The notes beneath the pieces were generated by a model that saw nothing but the letters and a program-made list of their open reading frames with translations, did not search any database and had not been told where the DNA came from. The position numbers were made by a program, and so were the translations under genes. A stretch of DNA of 23,251 nt from a virus: the IMG/VR virus record IMGVR_UViG_3300025120_000583, positions 1-23,251 of that record. The stretch is one strand, 5' to 3'. Shown in pieces: positions 1-9,543 of the stretch. Each line of letters starts with the position of its first letter. Position 1 is the first letter of the stretch.

Positions 1-31
1 CCCGCCACGACATATTTTTGGAGCAGCAACA

Positions 32-2842
32 ATGAACACATTAGATTTTTTGGGGGGCGTACTTAGTGACAACGGGCACTACTGCGTGTTCGTCGCCAAG
101 AGCAAAGAAGACGCCCGTATACAGAAGTTCTACGATACTCTAGAGGAAGTAGAGCGCGCCGCACATAAGTTCGACGCCGATGGGTTTGACGTATACTTCG
201 CCCTGAGTACATACAAAGAGCCAACAAGCCGTAAAGGTATAAATGCTCACGAGTTGAAGTCCCTGTTCCTTGATCTGGATTGTGGACCCTCGAAAGAGTA
301 CCCTTCACAGGCGCTGGCCGTGGATGCGTTACGCGCTTTCTGTAAACAACTCTCCCTGCCTAAACCACTCATGGTCAACAGTGGCCGTGGGGTGCATGTA
401 TACTGGCCCCTTACCGAAGCAGTTTCGGCGGAGCAGTGGATAGACGCAGCTGAGAGATTGAAGCAGGCCTGCGCCGATAACGGTCTACTCGCTGACCCTG
501 CGGTTACTGCAGACGTGGCTCGTATCCTCCGCGTACCATCCACACACAACTATAAGGGCGACCCACCTTTACCTGTGGACTTCTTTGGTGTGTCTATGCC
601 TGACCCTGTTGTGCTTGACGAGTTCACGTCCAAGCTGGGCGTCCTGTCGAAGCCAGTTATCAAGATTGATCTGGGTGCCGATGCGCTGTACGAAGCCTAC
701 GCCGAAAACTCCGAGAATGTTTTCAAGACGATCATCAAGAAGACCGTCGAGGGGCGCGGATGTGCGCAGTTGAAGTTTATCGCCACACAGCAGACAGAAG
801 TGAGTGAGCCTCTGTGGAGAGCGGGGCTATCTATTGCAAAGTTCTGCAGTGACGGAGACACCGCTGCAGTAAAGATATCGAGCAAACACCCTGCATACAA
901 CGAAGCAGATATGCGCAAGAAGCTGGACGAGATCAAAGGTCCATACACCTGCGCACGTTTTGACGAGTTGAACGAAGGCACCTGCCGAGACTGTCCGTTG
1001 TGGGGCCAGATTAAATCTCCGATTGTACTGGGCAAGCGTATTCGGCAAAGCGAAGGCGAAGTAACTGTGTCTGCCCCAGTGCCCGGCAAGAAACAAAAGT
1101 CAGAAGACTTTGACATACCAGAATACCCGAAGCCGTACTTCCGAGGAGCGGTGGGCGGTGTGTGGTTGCATGCTGCCAATGACGACGGAGACCCTGACGA
1201 TCAACTTATTTACCATCACGACATATACATAACACGACGTCTGCACGACGTTGAACTAGGCGAGACATTGGTGTTTCGCCTTCATTTACCGAAGGACGGT
1301 GTACGGCAATTTAGTGTGCCTCTTACACATATAACTTCCCGTGAGGAGTTTCGTAAGTGCATGGCCAAAGAAGGCGTAACCGCATGGGGAAAGGCTCTAG
1401 ATAAACTTATGTCATATACAACAAAATGGGTAGACGAACTGCAACGCACCACCGTTGCTGACGAAGCGCACCGGCAGTTTGGCTGGGTCGATGACGACAT
1501 GGACGCATTTGTTCTAGGAGAGAAGCTGGTTGAAGCTGGCAGGATTACTTACAATCCACCGTCTTCGAAGACCGCAGGGTTTATGGACGCGTTCGAACCG
1601 AAAGGTAACAGAGAACGTAACCTAGAGTGCTTGGACTTTTACAACCAAGACGGGTTTGAACTGCACCAATACGTAGTAGGTATCGGTTTTGGCTCTCCGC
1701 TAATGGCGGTCACGGGTCTCAACAGCATGGCAGTGCATCTGTTTGGGGGCACAGGCGTCGGTAAAACCACTGCACAGTTTGCGGCTATGTCTATCTGGGG
1801 ACACCCTGAGCTTTTGTCGTTGCAGAAAGCCGACACGCACAACTCTCGCATGAACCGTGGGGAGGTAATGCATAGTCTACCACTTATCTCTGATGAGATG
1901 ACGAACGTATCAAGCATGGAGATGTCTGAGTATGTGTATCAAGTGTCAGGGGGTCGTCAGAAGAACAGGCTATCCGCTAACGGCAATGAAGAACGTGCGC
2001 GGGGCAAACCTTGGAAGCTCCTTGCATTGAGTTCGGCTAACACCAGTGCGTACGAGATATTGAGCAGGGAGAAGGCAGAGCCGAAAGCGGAGATGCAGCG
2101 GCTGTTCGAGATTAAAGTACCGAAGATGAACGTAGACACGAAGGCCACAGCCGATCTGCACGAGGACTTGAAACTGCACTACGGCCACATCGGGCCAGAA
2201 TATATACAATGGGTCATGCAGAACCGCGACGAGGTCAAAGCTATTGTTCAGAAGACTAAGGCTCGTTTGGACGAAGCTGCCAACCTCGGGCCTGAGAATA
2301 GGTTTTGGTCGAACGGTAACGCGGTAATCCTCACAGGGCTAATCATCGCCAAGAGACTTGGGTTGGTACAGTACGATGTGGGCAAAGTCTATCGTTGGGT
2401 AGTGAAAGAACTTATCCGCCGTAACAGTTTCGTGAATGACATCGGTGCATCTGTAGACGAGACCGTAGGTAACTACTTGTCAGAGAACTACAACAACATG
2501 CTCAAGATCGACAGTACTGAAGACCTGCGCGGTAAGAACGACAACGGGTTGGATCAGTTGGTACCTATCGGGGCATCGCCACGTAACACGCTGGTCGCAC
2601 GGTATGAGCCTGATACCAAGATGCTGTTCCTACGGATCAAGCCCTTTAGGGAATGGTGCACCGATCAGCAGATAAACTACGCCTCGTTGGTGGACGAACT
2701 CAAAGAGAAGAGAAACGCCAAGCGGATTAAGAAACGGCTGACCAAGGGCACAGACTTTAACATGCCTGCACAAGACGTTCTGCAGATAAAATTTGAAGGG
2801 TTTGATGAGGTTGTAGATGGAGCAGAAAACGCTGAAAATTGA
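32..2842 (+). CDS. Primase fused to DUF927-type helicase
   Basis: Probable phage replication protein that primes and unwinds DNA, 936 residues. The N-terminal third looks like an archaeo-eukaryotic/RepB-type primase: an acidic pair in LFLDLDC (residues 78-84), then SGRGVHVYWPL (117-127) and DVARILRVPSTHNYK (161-175). A possible zinc site uses C244, C307, C318 and C321. The C-terminal half resembles DUF927 helicases, with Walker A GGTGVGKT (572-579, K578) and a Walker B-like LISDEM with D621/E622. The ATG follows GGAG by about 8 bases. Its end overlaps the next gene by 26 bases. It is on the strand opposite the virion genes, as expected for an early replication module. Motifs are seen; the family names come from recognition, not a search. 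Whether the primase half is active cannot be judged here. Confidence 0.85.
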   Translation: MNTLDFLGGVLSDNGHYCVFVAKSKEDARIQKFYDTLEEVERAAHKFDADGFDVYFALSTYKEPTSRKGINAHELKSLFLDLDCGPSKEYPSQALAVDALRAFCKQLSLPKPLMVNSGRGVHVYWPLTEAVSAEQWIDAAERLKQACADNGLLADPAVTADVARILRVPSTHNYKGDPPLPVDFFGVSMPDPVVLDEFTSKLGVLSKPVIKIDLGADALYEAYAENSENVFKTIIKKTVEGRGCAQLKFIATQQTEVSEPLWRAGLSIAKFCSDGDTAAVKISSKHPAYNEADMRKKLDEIKGPYTCARFDELNEGTCRDCPLWGQIKSPIVLGKRIRQSEGEVTVSAPVPGKKQKSEDFDIPEYPKPYFRGAVGGVWLHAANDDGDPDDQLIYHHDIYITRRLHDVELGETLVFRLHLPKDGVRQFSVPLTHITSREEFRKCMAKEGVTAWGKALDKLMSYTTKWVDELQRTTVADEAHRQFGWVDDDMDAFVLGEKLVEAGRITYNPPSSKTAGFMDAFEPKGNRERNLECLDFYNQDGFELHQYVVGIGFGSPLMAVTGLNSMAVHLFGGTGVGKTTAQFAAMSIWGHPELLSLQKADTHNSRMNRGEVMHSLPLISDEMTNVSSMEMSEYVYQVSGGRQKNRLSANGNEERARGKPWKLLALSSANTSAYEILSREKAEPKAEMQRLFEIKVPKMNVDTKATADLHEDLKLHYGHIGPEYIQWVMQNRDEVKAIVQKTKARLDEAANLGPENRFWSNGNAVILTGLIIAKRLGLVQYDVGKVYRWVVKELIRRNSFVNDIGASVDETVGNYLSENYNNMLKIDSTEDLRGKNDNGLDQLVPIGASPRNTLVARYEPDTKMLFLRIKPFREWCTDQQINYASLVDELKEKRNAKRIKKRLTKGTDFNMPAQDVLQIKFEGFDEVVDGAENAEN

Positions 2843-3044
2843 TGATCTAAACCCCGACGGGTTGCGGATCACGGTAAACTGGGAGGATATGAGCGTCTCG
2901 GCGTCCATATTCGTCCCCTGCATCAACACCGAAAAAGGTATAGAACAACTTAAAAAGCTCGCAAAACGCAAAGAGTGGGCGTTTGAGACACAGGTTTGCA
3001 TAGAAGCCGGGAAATTAGGTTTACGAGCATGGCGTACTATGTAA
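2817..3044 (+). CDS. Small protein of unknown function downstream of primase-helicase
   Basis: A 75-residue protein I do not recognise. It is mixed charged and hydrophobic, with no membrane segment and a basic helix around KKLAKRKEW (about residues 45-53). The ATG lies inside the end of the primase-helicase gene in another frame (26-base overlap), with GAGG at 2807-2810 six bases upstream, so translational coupling is likely. It is the last gene before the terminator at 3107-3133, so it shares the replication transcript. A role accessory to replication is only a guess from position. A 143-codon antisense frame covers the same bases but crosses the terminator and has no supporting context. Confidence 0.7.
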   Translation: MEQKTLKIDDLNPDGLRITVNWEDMSVSASIFVPCINTEKGIEQLKKLAKRKEWAFETQVCIEAGKLGLRAWRTM

Positions 3045-3106
3045 CAGTGCACACACGACATTACTGCTCATAATGTTGTTCTCTGGTACTGTGAAAGTAC
3101 TTACTG

Positions 3107-3133
3107 GCCCCCACTTCGCGTGGGGGCTTTTTT
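3107..3133 (+). terminator. Rho-independent terminator ending the plus-strand operon
   Basis: A perfect 8-bp GC-rich stem, GCCCCCAC (3107-3114) with GTGGGGGC (3120-3127), encloses a TTCGC loop and is followed by six T residues. It lies between the convergent ends at 3044 and 3136. The T tract is only on the plus strand, so it should mainly stop plus-strand transcription. A weaker 5-bp hairpin, GTACT/AGTAC, sits just upstream at 3086-3100. Confidence 0.93.
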
Positions 3134-3135
3134 CG

Positions 3136-6100
3136 TTAGAAGTCGTACTGGTCTAAGATGCTTCTCTCAAACTCAGTGGTTGTAATCCCACCGCGCATGT
3201 CGCCAGTAGTCCGCTCAAAGGTGCGAAGCGAGTTTGCTTTTGTATCCGCGGTGATGACCTTCTTGCGAGTATCGGCATCTTTTGGCAGACCTGCGTTGTA
3301 CTCTTGTATGAGGCGCTCGACCTTAGCCAGCTCGTCCCTATCACCTTCACGGATAGCCATGTTACGGCGACGTAGTAGTTTGGTCCTTTCGCCGTTTACA
3401 GCATCCGCACGGCGGCGAGCGTTTTTGTTTGCCTCCAGCTGCTGAATATACGCTTGTGGTGCGAAGCCTAGACCCTGCATGACCACGTTGTACGGATTGA
3501 TGTCTGAAGTAATTGCGTCACCGCGTCGTGTTGTTGCGCCTTCTGTAGCGAATCGGAAGGACTTCATACCGTTTCGTATGGATGCAGGCATCATGGCTTC
3601 AACACCACGGTACACTTCACCTTCAGCCACCTGCCCAATACCGCGCTCGACGCTCAACCCTACACCGATAACTGGGCCACCAAGCTGCTCTATTAACGTC
3701 CACAAGGCGCTCTGATCTTTGTCGATGATAGGCGAACGATAAAGCAGGCTGTTAAGAGAGATACGGTTAGCTAAGTCTACACCTAAAATCTCATTTGCAA
3801 GCCCGCCCCAGATACCTTCGCCGTAAAACTGACGCTGCTGGGTTTCGAAGTCGTCTTCGTCATCATCTGCAAACATGTCGTACATAGCGCCGATTGCACC
3901 CATCATTGGCATGCCGCCCATACCCGCAAACAAACCAGTAGCGATTAGGAAGTTTGCGCCGCCCTTACGAGCTGCTTTGCTATTGTCGGCTACCAGCTGC
4001 GCTTCTTCGCGAGATATGCCTCTATCCTTCATAATCGCGTCCACGTTGGTTGGACCCGCGGACTCCTTTGCCAACTTAGCCATCATATAATACTTACTGA
4101 CCGCGAAGCGTTTGAAGAGGAACAAGATATTCCCGATTGGCCCCTGTGCTATAATCGGACGCCCCGCCGCTGCGGTAGAGCCTAGAGTAAACTCCGTGCT
4201 GTCAATCGCTTTCTGCGCCGCTGCGCGATAATCCTGCTCGGATAGCTGACCTTTCTTACGCTGCAGATTTTGAACCTCTAACATGTAAGCAGCTGTGAGC
4301 GTTGTCTCGCGGTTGAACCGTTCTGAGTGGTGGAACATAAAGCTCGAATACTTATTTACGGTCTCCATAGGAGCACTGCGTCCAACTTCCAAATCTTCCT
4401 GCACCATGGACTGATTGAACTGGCCTTGGTCGATACCCATAGAGATAAGTATATCTGCACGGACGTTGCGCAACGTCTCTGGCAAGTTGTTTAGGTCGTA
4501 ATTGGAGATAGATTTTCCAGCTACACCCATGTCTATTTCTTGCTCTACCGGCTGACCTTCTGGGCCTGTAACCATAACCGTGCGTTTGCTAGGCGCTCCC
4601 GCAAACAATTTAGTAGCGGACCCAAATGCTTTGCCAGTATTACGAATACCGTGCGAACCCGCGAGTACGGGCATGGCGCTCATGGCAACGTCGAAAAAGG
4701 TGATCGCTGCTGAAGAGAAGTTCAGACCCATCGTGAAGCCGAAACCTAAGCTGTTTACGACTTGCGAGTACTGCGGCACGTTAGGGCTAGACGCAAAACC
4801 AGCCATTTTATCCATCTTGTTGGCCATCATAGCGGTACTTGGATTCTCTTTGTACGGTTTCAGCTTTGCTCGGAACTTCTCGATCTCCGCTGCAGACTTC
4901 ATTTGCACCAGCTGCCTGTTAAGATCACGCCCCTTTTCTTTCATCATAGTGTAGGCATCGAATTCCATGCCCCCCATGCCTGTGGGCGTTACATCCCCAA
5001 TAAATCCTCGAACACCCTTACGGCGGCGTAGGTTCTGCAGGAACGAACGCTCGGGCATTGCGTCTAATGACAAGTCAACAAGGTCTTGCATTACCTTCTT
5101 GTAGCCCTCGTTAGTCTTGAACTCCTGTTCGTTAAACTCGACCGACTTCAGAATATCACGGATGAACCCACTGCTAGGCACTTTATCGAAGCTCATAGTT
5201 TGCGAAGATGTTGTAAGCTCTATGCCAGAGTCAAACGTATCGCCCTGAGATTTGTTGTACTCAAGCACCATATCGCTGGCCTGCTCGGCCTTACGCAATG
5301 TAGGGAAATACTCTACAGCCCGCTCAGAACGCCCGTCTTCGTCGATAAAGTTGTACGCCAGTCGATATTTACCCTTACGCATAAGTGGGAAGTACGGGCG
5401 GATAACCCCAGAATCCTTCTGCAAAATCTTTCTGAGCGATTCAAAAGCGTTCTGCCGCAGCGTCGGGTCTGAAATCGTGGCTTCCAAACGGGCCTCTAAC
5501 GCAGCGATGATATCGTCATACGTGTCTTGGAAGTAGTTCCGCATCTGCTTGTAGAAGTCTTGTCCCTCCTCATCCAGTTTTCTGAATTCCGCCTGCAACT
5601 TATCATACTCCGGGGAGCGTTCTGCATCGTCCCGAATAGTTTTCATGTACGCAGCATCTGTTCTCGACGGGTCAACCTTCAGGTAGGTACTTTGCGGGAT
5701 TATGTTGTTGAGGATAGCAGCCATCTCAGGTTTCTTGCGTTGCCACTTATGGAAGTTCCGCAAGATAGAGTCGAGCACGTCAGACTTTTTACGAAGCGCA
5801 CCGCTCTGCTGTTTGATAAGTAGGTTAAGCTCTTCCGCAAACGGGATTTTGCTTTTGGCCATATCAGTCAAGATGTTTACAGGCAGCATGTCCAGCGCAA
5901 AACTTCTAGCCTTGGGCGATATGCCTTCATTGTAAACAACATCCGCTAGGTCCGCGACTTTAGCCGAGGTCTCTGGAGCAAGATTAGCGGCGCTCTGGGC
6001 TAGTTTGTTTGCTCCGGCTTTAGTGGCAGACAGTAGCATCATCGAAGGCGCTGCTCGTGTAGCGGGGGACGGCGTTAGCATGCCGTTGATGATACGGTCT

Positions 6101-9100
6101 ACCTCGTCAAGCGCGCTGCCTATCGTTTTCGGCTGCTTACCCATAATCTTGCGCACAATGTTGCGCACAGCCGTAGTAAATTTATCCCAGCCAGAAACCC
6201 TACCACCATCAGTCTTGAGGAACGCTAACGCACTCTGGAACTGCGGGTTACTAAAGGCTTCGGCAACAAACTCGTCGAGATTGCGAGTGCCGTATACTTC
6301 GCCGAATTGAGCGCGCACTGCGTTCAACAAGCCTTGTAACTGTTTGGTTTGCGGTAAGGCTGGGTTTGCCAAAGACGCCGAGGTAGCTGCGTGGGTCATC
6401 TCGTGCAGAATAGTATGCACGTTCATGCCGTTGTTAGCGTCAAGGTAAATCGTATTTGTATCAGGCTCAAACAAACCAGCAGCAGTGCGCCCTGCTACAG
6501 GAGAGATATCGTCCATCACCTGCACTTTAGTAGTGCCGACAACTTCGGCCAATCTACCTGCGATCTGACGGATACGGCCTACTTGGCTTGTGGCCGCAAT
6601 AGCGTTGAGGGCAAACTGCAAGTCGCCACGTTGTAGAGCGTTCTGTATGCTAGGCAGTAGAGCCATGTCCAGACCATGCACGGGGTCGATAAGCAAGAAG
6701 CCTAGCTCGTTCTGGCTGTACGATAGGTTGTCGTAGAACTCTTGCGCGTCTACTTTTGTAAGTAGTTTCCCCTCGGCTCGCGTATCCTCGTAGGCATACA
6801 CGTTACCTTCTTTGTCAGTATACGTATATGTATCGGCGGCAACCGTTTCGTTACTACGAACTTTACGCCGTTTAAAATCTATTTCCGCTAAATAAGACTC
6901 GAGCGAAGTCTGGCCCTTTATCGGCTTGAAGGTTTTAGTCACGGGTCCAGCGGTGCGTTCACCAACAAGTTGTCCTGTAGCTCCAGCGCGTAAAGATTGA
7001 TCCGGCTCCGCAGGGGCTTGATAGTTTACTTCTGGAGACGCAAGGAAGCGGTTCAGCTGGTTCTTGAGGGCGTTATCCTCTTTTTGCTGGATGGACTTAG
7101 CGGCCTTAACCACACCAATCACGGCATCGGACGGATTATACTTAGACGTATTCCGTCTGGCTAATACAGCCGCGTCACGGGTAACAGCCATGGCACTGTT
7201 AGACATGTTGGCCTTTACCCACCTACGCGCTTCCATGGCGGCTTCTTGTGTCATACCCTCATAAAACTTAAATTCTTTTGGCCCGTAATAGAACCTACCG
7301 TCTATGTCCCCACCCGAAACTTTTTCGCCTTCTCGAGTCTGCTCTTTTGGACCCGTTACACTGACCGAACCCATTTCATCAAGGGCGTCTACGGGCCTAC
7401 GGAACCGCTTAAAGAACAGTTTTGCTGCTCTAGCATTAGCGTTTGCGTCGTCCGTCAACTGCGTATTTGAAGTTTTAAGTAGGGCTAAAATAGCACCTTT
7501 TTCTGTCGAAGTGGTAATGTCCGGTAGAGACCGCTCATTTACTTGCGTGTCGTGGTACTCTCGTACCCCCTCATTTTTCTTAAACGCAAACCTACGACCA
7601 AGCTCGGCTTGGGCAACTGCATTTTGCTCAGTCTCCATCGCCTGTATATCAGCCTGTGGTAGAGAAGCGCCGATTAATGGTGCAGTGCGCGGTGCGGGTG
7701 CCACAGGTGCAGGGATGTTTTGCCCTGCCGTACCTAGTTCTTGGCCCGGTGCAGCGTTTCGTAAGTCGGGCTGCGGAGCGGGGGCTTGGAGTGTAACCGG
7801 CTCGGTGACGATTGCATCGACTTCTTGCGCGAGGTCTGCAACTGCTTCCGGGGATACATCTTTTAGTGTATCGGACTCCTCTCCTGCTGATACTTTAGAT
7901 ACGCCATCAGGTGACAAATCTCTTCCCACTGAAGCCTTGTTAGGTGTTGCAGGGCCTCGGGAATCTCCAGCTGCACTTCCATCTCCTCCGAGCTGCGCCA
8001 TGCTAGGTCCACTACCTTCAGCGCCTGTTCCAGCTGCGGCAAGTCCAACTCCAGTTCCTGTTCCCAATCCTGTAGCATCAGTACCCCCTAACAACGCCGA
8101 GATACCCGCTTTTATCTTGTCCGCTTTTGCCTTCACTTTCGGGTTCGGGTTCTTTGCATATTTGAGAAGCTCTTTTTCCACCGCCTTGTCAGTAACGTCC
8201 AACCCAATGATCTTTTTGCGTAACGATGCTTCCCTAAAAACGCCGATCTCGTCGAGCATCTCTTCAGTGACTGTTCGTTTTGCACGGAACTCGGCTGCAG
8301 CCTGATCGAACTTTTGTTGGGTACCCTGCTCGGTGGCGGGCTTTACAACTTCAACGGTAGGCGCAGCTTCAACCTCGGGTTCTGCAGCGGTTTCGGCCTC
8401 GGGTTCTGCAGCTTCAACGGTAGGCGCAGCTCCAACCTCGGGTTCTGCAGCGGTTTCGGCCTCGGGTTCTGCAGCGGTTTCGGCCTCGACAGCAATCTCT
8501 TCTGCTGTCTGGGCGGGTTCAACAGTAGTTTCTTCTTTCGTTCCCGTGGTGGATTCAACAGTAGTTTCTTCTTTCGTTTTCGTAGTAGTGGGCGTAACAT
8601 CCGCAGGCTTGTCGCCAAATGCGCCAATAGTAGAGCGTGTACCGCCACCGATCAGACCACCTGCAATGGCAGCTTCACGATATTCCGCAATAGCTTCTTC
8701 GCTGTCGATAGGCAGGCCAGCTTGTGACCGCTCCAGCATTTGCTGACCGACTTCGGTTAGTCCTTCAGAAGTAGCACCGCCACCGGCACGGGATATTGTG
8801 CGGGTAAATATGGACTTGCCGATGGGTTTAAGAACACCACCTAGCAACAACTTGTCAGCTACACCTTCGAGTGCCGCTTGGCCGAAAGTAGCGACGAGCG
8901 CATCGCTCACATCAACTCGATCTTTTTTGCCCGCTGCGACTTCGTCTTCCTGCCGTTGGATGTTGTTACCAAACAGGATCGGCGCAGTTACAACACCGGC
9001 AGCGCCAGCACCGATAAGGAACGGAGCGGCCACACCTGTAGCACCAGCTAGAACAGGAGCAGCGACAGCAGCGCCGAGACCCAAACCGAGTTGTGGTATT

Positions 9101-9525
9101 TGCTCACCAACAAGTTCACCCGCGTAAGTCAACGCCGAGCCAATACTATCGACGTCAGTAGACTGCATGCGTTCAGGTTGGGTTAAAGATAAGCGCCCTA
9201 GCTCTTGCCCGGCGCGTTCTTCTACACCTTGACCATAATTCGCAAGGAACCCAAGACCAGTCTGCTCCCCAAGAGTGCCGACTGTTTCACCAACAGCTTG
9301 CTTGATTTGCTGCGTACCACGATCAAAACCACGACCAAGAGCAGTGCCATCGTCAAATTCTATCTCGGTACCATACCGCGCTTCGTAATCTTCAAGAAAC
9401 GCGGTTCTATCCTGCCGGATTTGGCCCGCCAGTCTAGCAAACTCTTCCTCTGTTGGAACGTCTCCAACAATACGCAGGTCATATCCTTGCCCGGTTTTAG
9501 GATCGTCGTATTGATAAACGCCCAT
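3136..9525 (-). CDS. Giant virion/ejection-type protein with zinc metallopeptidase motif
   Basis: A 2129-residue polyvalent phage protein, probably packaged in the virion and ejected with DNA (inferred from size, architecture and neighbours). Visible parts: a Gly/Ala-rich hydrophobic stretch at about 145-186 that could enter a membrane; an acidic Thr/Glu/Ala/Pro linker at about 310-395 built from tandem repeats; an Ala/Gly/Ser-rich low-complexity stretch near 480-530; a zincin motif HEMTH (1041-1045) followed by DEFVAEAF (E1085 or E1089 as possible third ligand); long charged helical segments; and a C-terminal region with GPIGNILFLFKRFA and a second hydrophobic Gly/Met-rich stretch. The ATG has AAGGTGA five bases upstream. 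It is the last gene of the minus block; no terminator was seen for this strand. It could be the counterpart of T7 gp16-type ejection proteins, but no transglycosylase motif was recognised. Confidence 0.8.
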   Translation of the reverse strand: MGVYQYDDPKTGQGYDLRIVGDVPTEEEFARLAGQIRQDRTAFLEDYEARYGTEIEFDDGTALGRGFDRGTQQIKQAVGETVGTLGEQTGLGFLANYGQGVEERAGQELGRLSLTQPERMQSTDVDSIGSALTYAGELVGEQIPQLGLGLGAAVAAPVLAGATGVAAPFLIGAGAAGVVTAPILFGNNIQRQEDEVAAGKKDRVDVSDALVATFGQAALEGVADKLLLGGVLKPIGKSIFTRTISRAGGGATSEGLTEVGQQMLERSQAGLPIDSEEAIAEYREAAIAGGLIGGGTRSTIGAFGDKPADVTPTTTKTKEETTVESTTGTKEETTVEPAQTAEEIAVEAETAAEPEAETAAEPEVGAAPTVEAAEPEAETAAEPEVEAAPTVEVVKPATEQGTQQKFDQAAAEFRAKRTVTEEMLDEIGVFREASLRKKIIGLDVTDKAVEKELLKYAKNPNPKVKAKADKIKAGISALLGGTDATGLGTGTGVGLAAAGTGAEGSGPSMAQLGGDGSAAGDSRGPATPNKASVGRDLSPDGVSKVSAGEESDTLKDVSPEAVADLAQEVDAIVTEPVTLQAPAPQPDLRNAAPGQELGTAGQNIPAPVAPAPRTAPLIGASLPQADIQAMETEQNAVAQAELGRRFAFKKNEGVREYHDTQVNERSLPDITTSTEKGAILALLKTSNTQLTDDANANARAAKLFFKRFRRPVDALDEMGSVSVTGPKEQTREGEKVSGGDIDGRFYYGPKEFKFYEGMTQEAAMEARRWVKANMSNSAMAVTRDAAVLARRNTSKYNPSDAVIGVVKAAKSIQQKEDNALKNQLNRFLASPEVNYQAPAEPDQSLRAGATGQLVGERTAGPVTKTFKPIKGQTSLESYLAEIDFKRRKVRSNETVAADTYTYTDKEGNVYAYEDTRAEGKLLTKVDAQEFYDNLSYSQNELGFLLIDPVHGLDMALLPSIQNALQRGDLQFALNAIAATSQVGRIRQIAGRLAEVVGTTKVQVMDDISPVAGRTAAGLFEPDTNTIYLDANNGMNVHTILHEMTHAATSASLANPALPQTKQLQGLLNAVRAQFGEVYGTRNLDEFVAEAFSNPQFQSALAFLKTDGGRVSGWDKFTTAVRNIVRKIMGKQPKTIGSALDEVDRIINGMLTPSPATRAAPSMMLLSATKAGANKLAQSAANLAPETSAKVADLADVVYNEGISPKARSFALDMLPVNILTDMAKSKIPFAEELNLLIKQQSGALRKKSDVLDSILRNFHKWQRKKPEMAAILNNIIPQSTYLKVDPSRTDAAYMKTIRDDAERSPEYDKLQAEFRKLDEEGQDFYKQMRNYFQDTYDDIIAALEARLEATISDPTLRQNAFESLRKILQKDSGVIRPYFPLMRKGKYRLAYNFIDEDGRSERAVEYFPTLRKAEQASDMVLEYNKSQGDTFDSGIELTTSSQTMSFDKVPSSGFIRDILKSVEFNEQEFKTNEGYKKVMQDLVDLSLDAMPERSFLQNLRRRKGVRGFIGDVTPTGMGGMEFDAYTMMKEKGRDLNRQLVQMKSAAEIEKFRAKLKPYKENPSTAMMANKMDKMAGFASSPNVPQYSQVVNSLGFGFTMGLNFSSAAITFFDVAMSAMPVLAGSHGIRNTGKAFGSATKLFAGAPSKRTVMVTGPEGQPVEQEIDMGVAGKSISNYDLNNLPETLRNVRADILISMGIDQGQFNQSMVQEDLEVGRSAPMETVNKYSSFMFHHSERFNRETTLTAAYMLEVQNLQRKKGQLSEQDYRAAAQKAIDSTEFTLGSTAAAGRPIIAQGPIGNILFLFKRFAVSKYYMMAKLAKESAGPTNVDAIMKDRGISREEAQLVADNSKAARKGGANFLIATGLFAGMGGMPMMGAIGAMYDMFADDDEDDFETQQRQFYGEGIWGGLANEILGVDLANRISLNSLLYRSPIIDKDQSALWTLIEQLGGPVIGVGLSVERGIGQVAEGEVYRGVEAMMPASIRNGMKSFRFATEGATTRRGDAITSDINPYNVVMQGLGFAPQAYIQQLEANKNARRRADAVNGERTKLLRRRNMAIREGDRDELAKVERLIQEYNAGLPKDADTRKKVITADTKANSLRTFERTTGDMRGGITTTEFERSILDQYDF
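8349..8474 (-). repeat. Two tandem 63-bp repeats in the acidic linker
   Basis: Bases 8349-8411 and 8412-8474 match except for one base (T versus C in GCTTCA/GCTCCA). A third partial copy of the CGGTTTCGGCCTCG part follows. The unit is 21 codons, so copy number can change without breaking the frame. It encodes the Glu/Ala/Pro/Val-rich linker at about residues 351-393 of the giant protein. Confidence 0.95.
8518..8578 (-). repeat. 36-bp period repeat encoding KEETTVE
   Basis: A 25-base stretch starting TTCAACAGTAGTTTC occurs at 8518-8542 and again at 8554-8578. It gives two copies of KEETTVE twelve residues apart. It adjoins the 63-bp repeats and belongs to the same linker. Confidence 0.85.
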
Positions 9526-9543
9526 GGATCACCTTCTTGTAAA

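Noticed and set aside
2630-3061. 143-codon minus-strand frame over the end of the primase gene and the 75-codon gene
   Set aside because: It is antisense to two supported genes, and its upstream region has no ribosome site.
3033-3077. 14-codon plus-strand frame (MAYYVTVHTRHYCS) at the end of the replication operon
   Set aside because: Too short and without its own ribosome site; only its position before the terminator was suggestive.
7304-8305. 333-codon open frame on the plus strand
   Set aside because: It lies wholly antisense to the giant gene over its low-complexity repeats, is Ser/Pro/Ala-rich, has no ribosome site, and has no known-protein feature.
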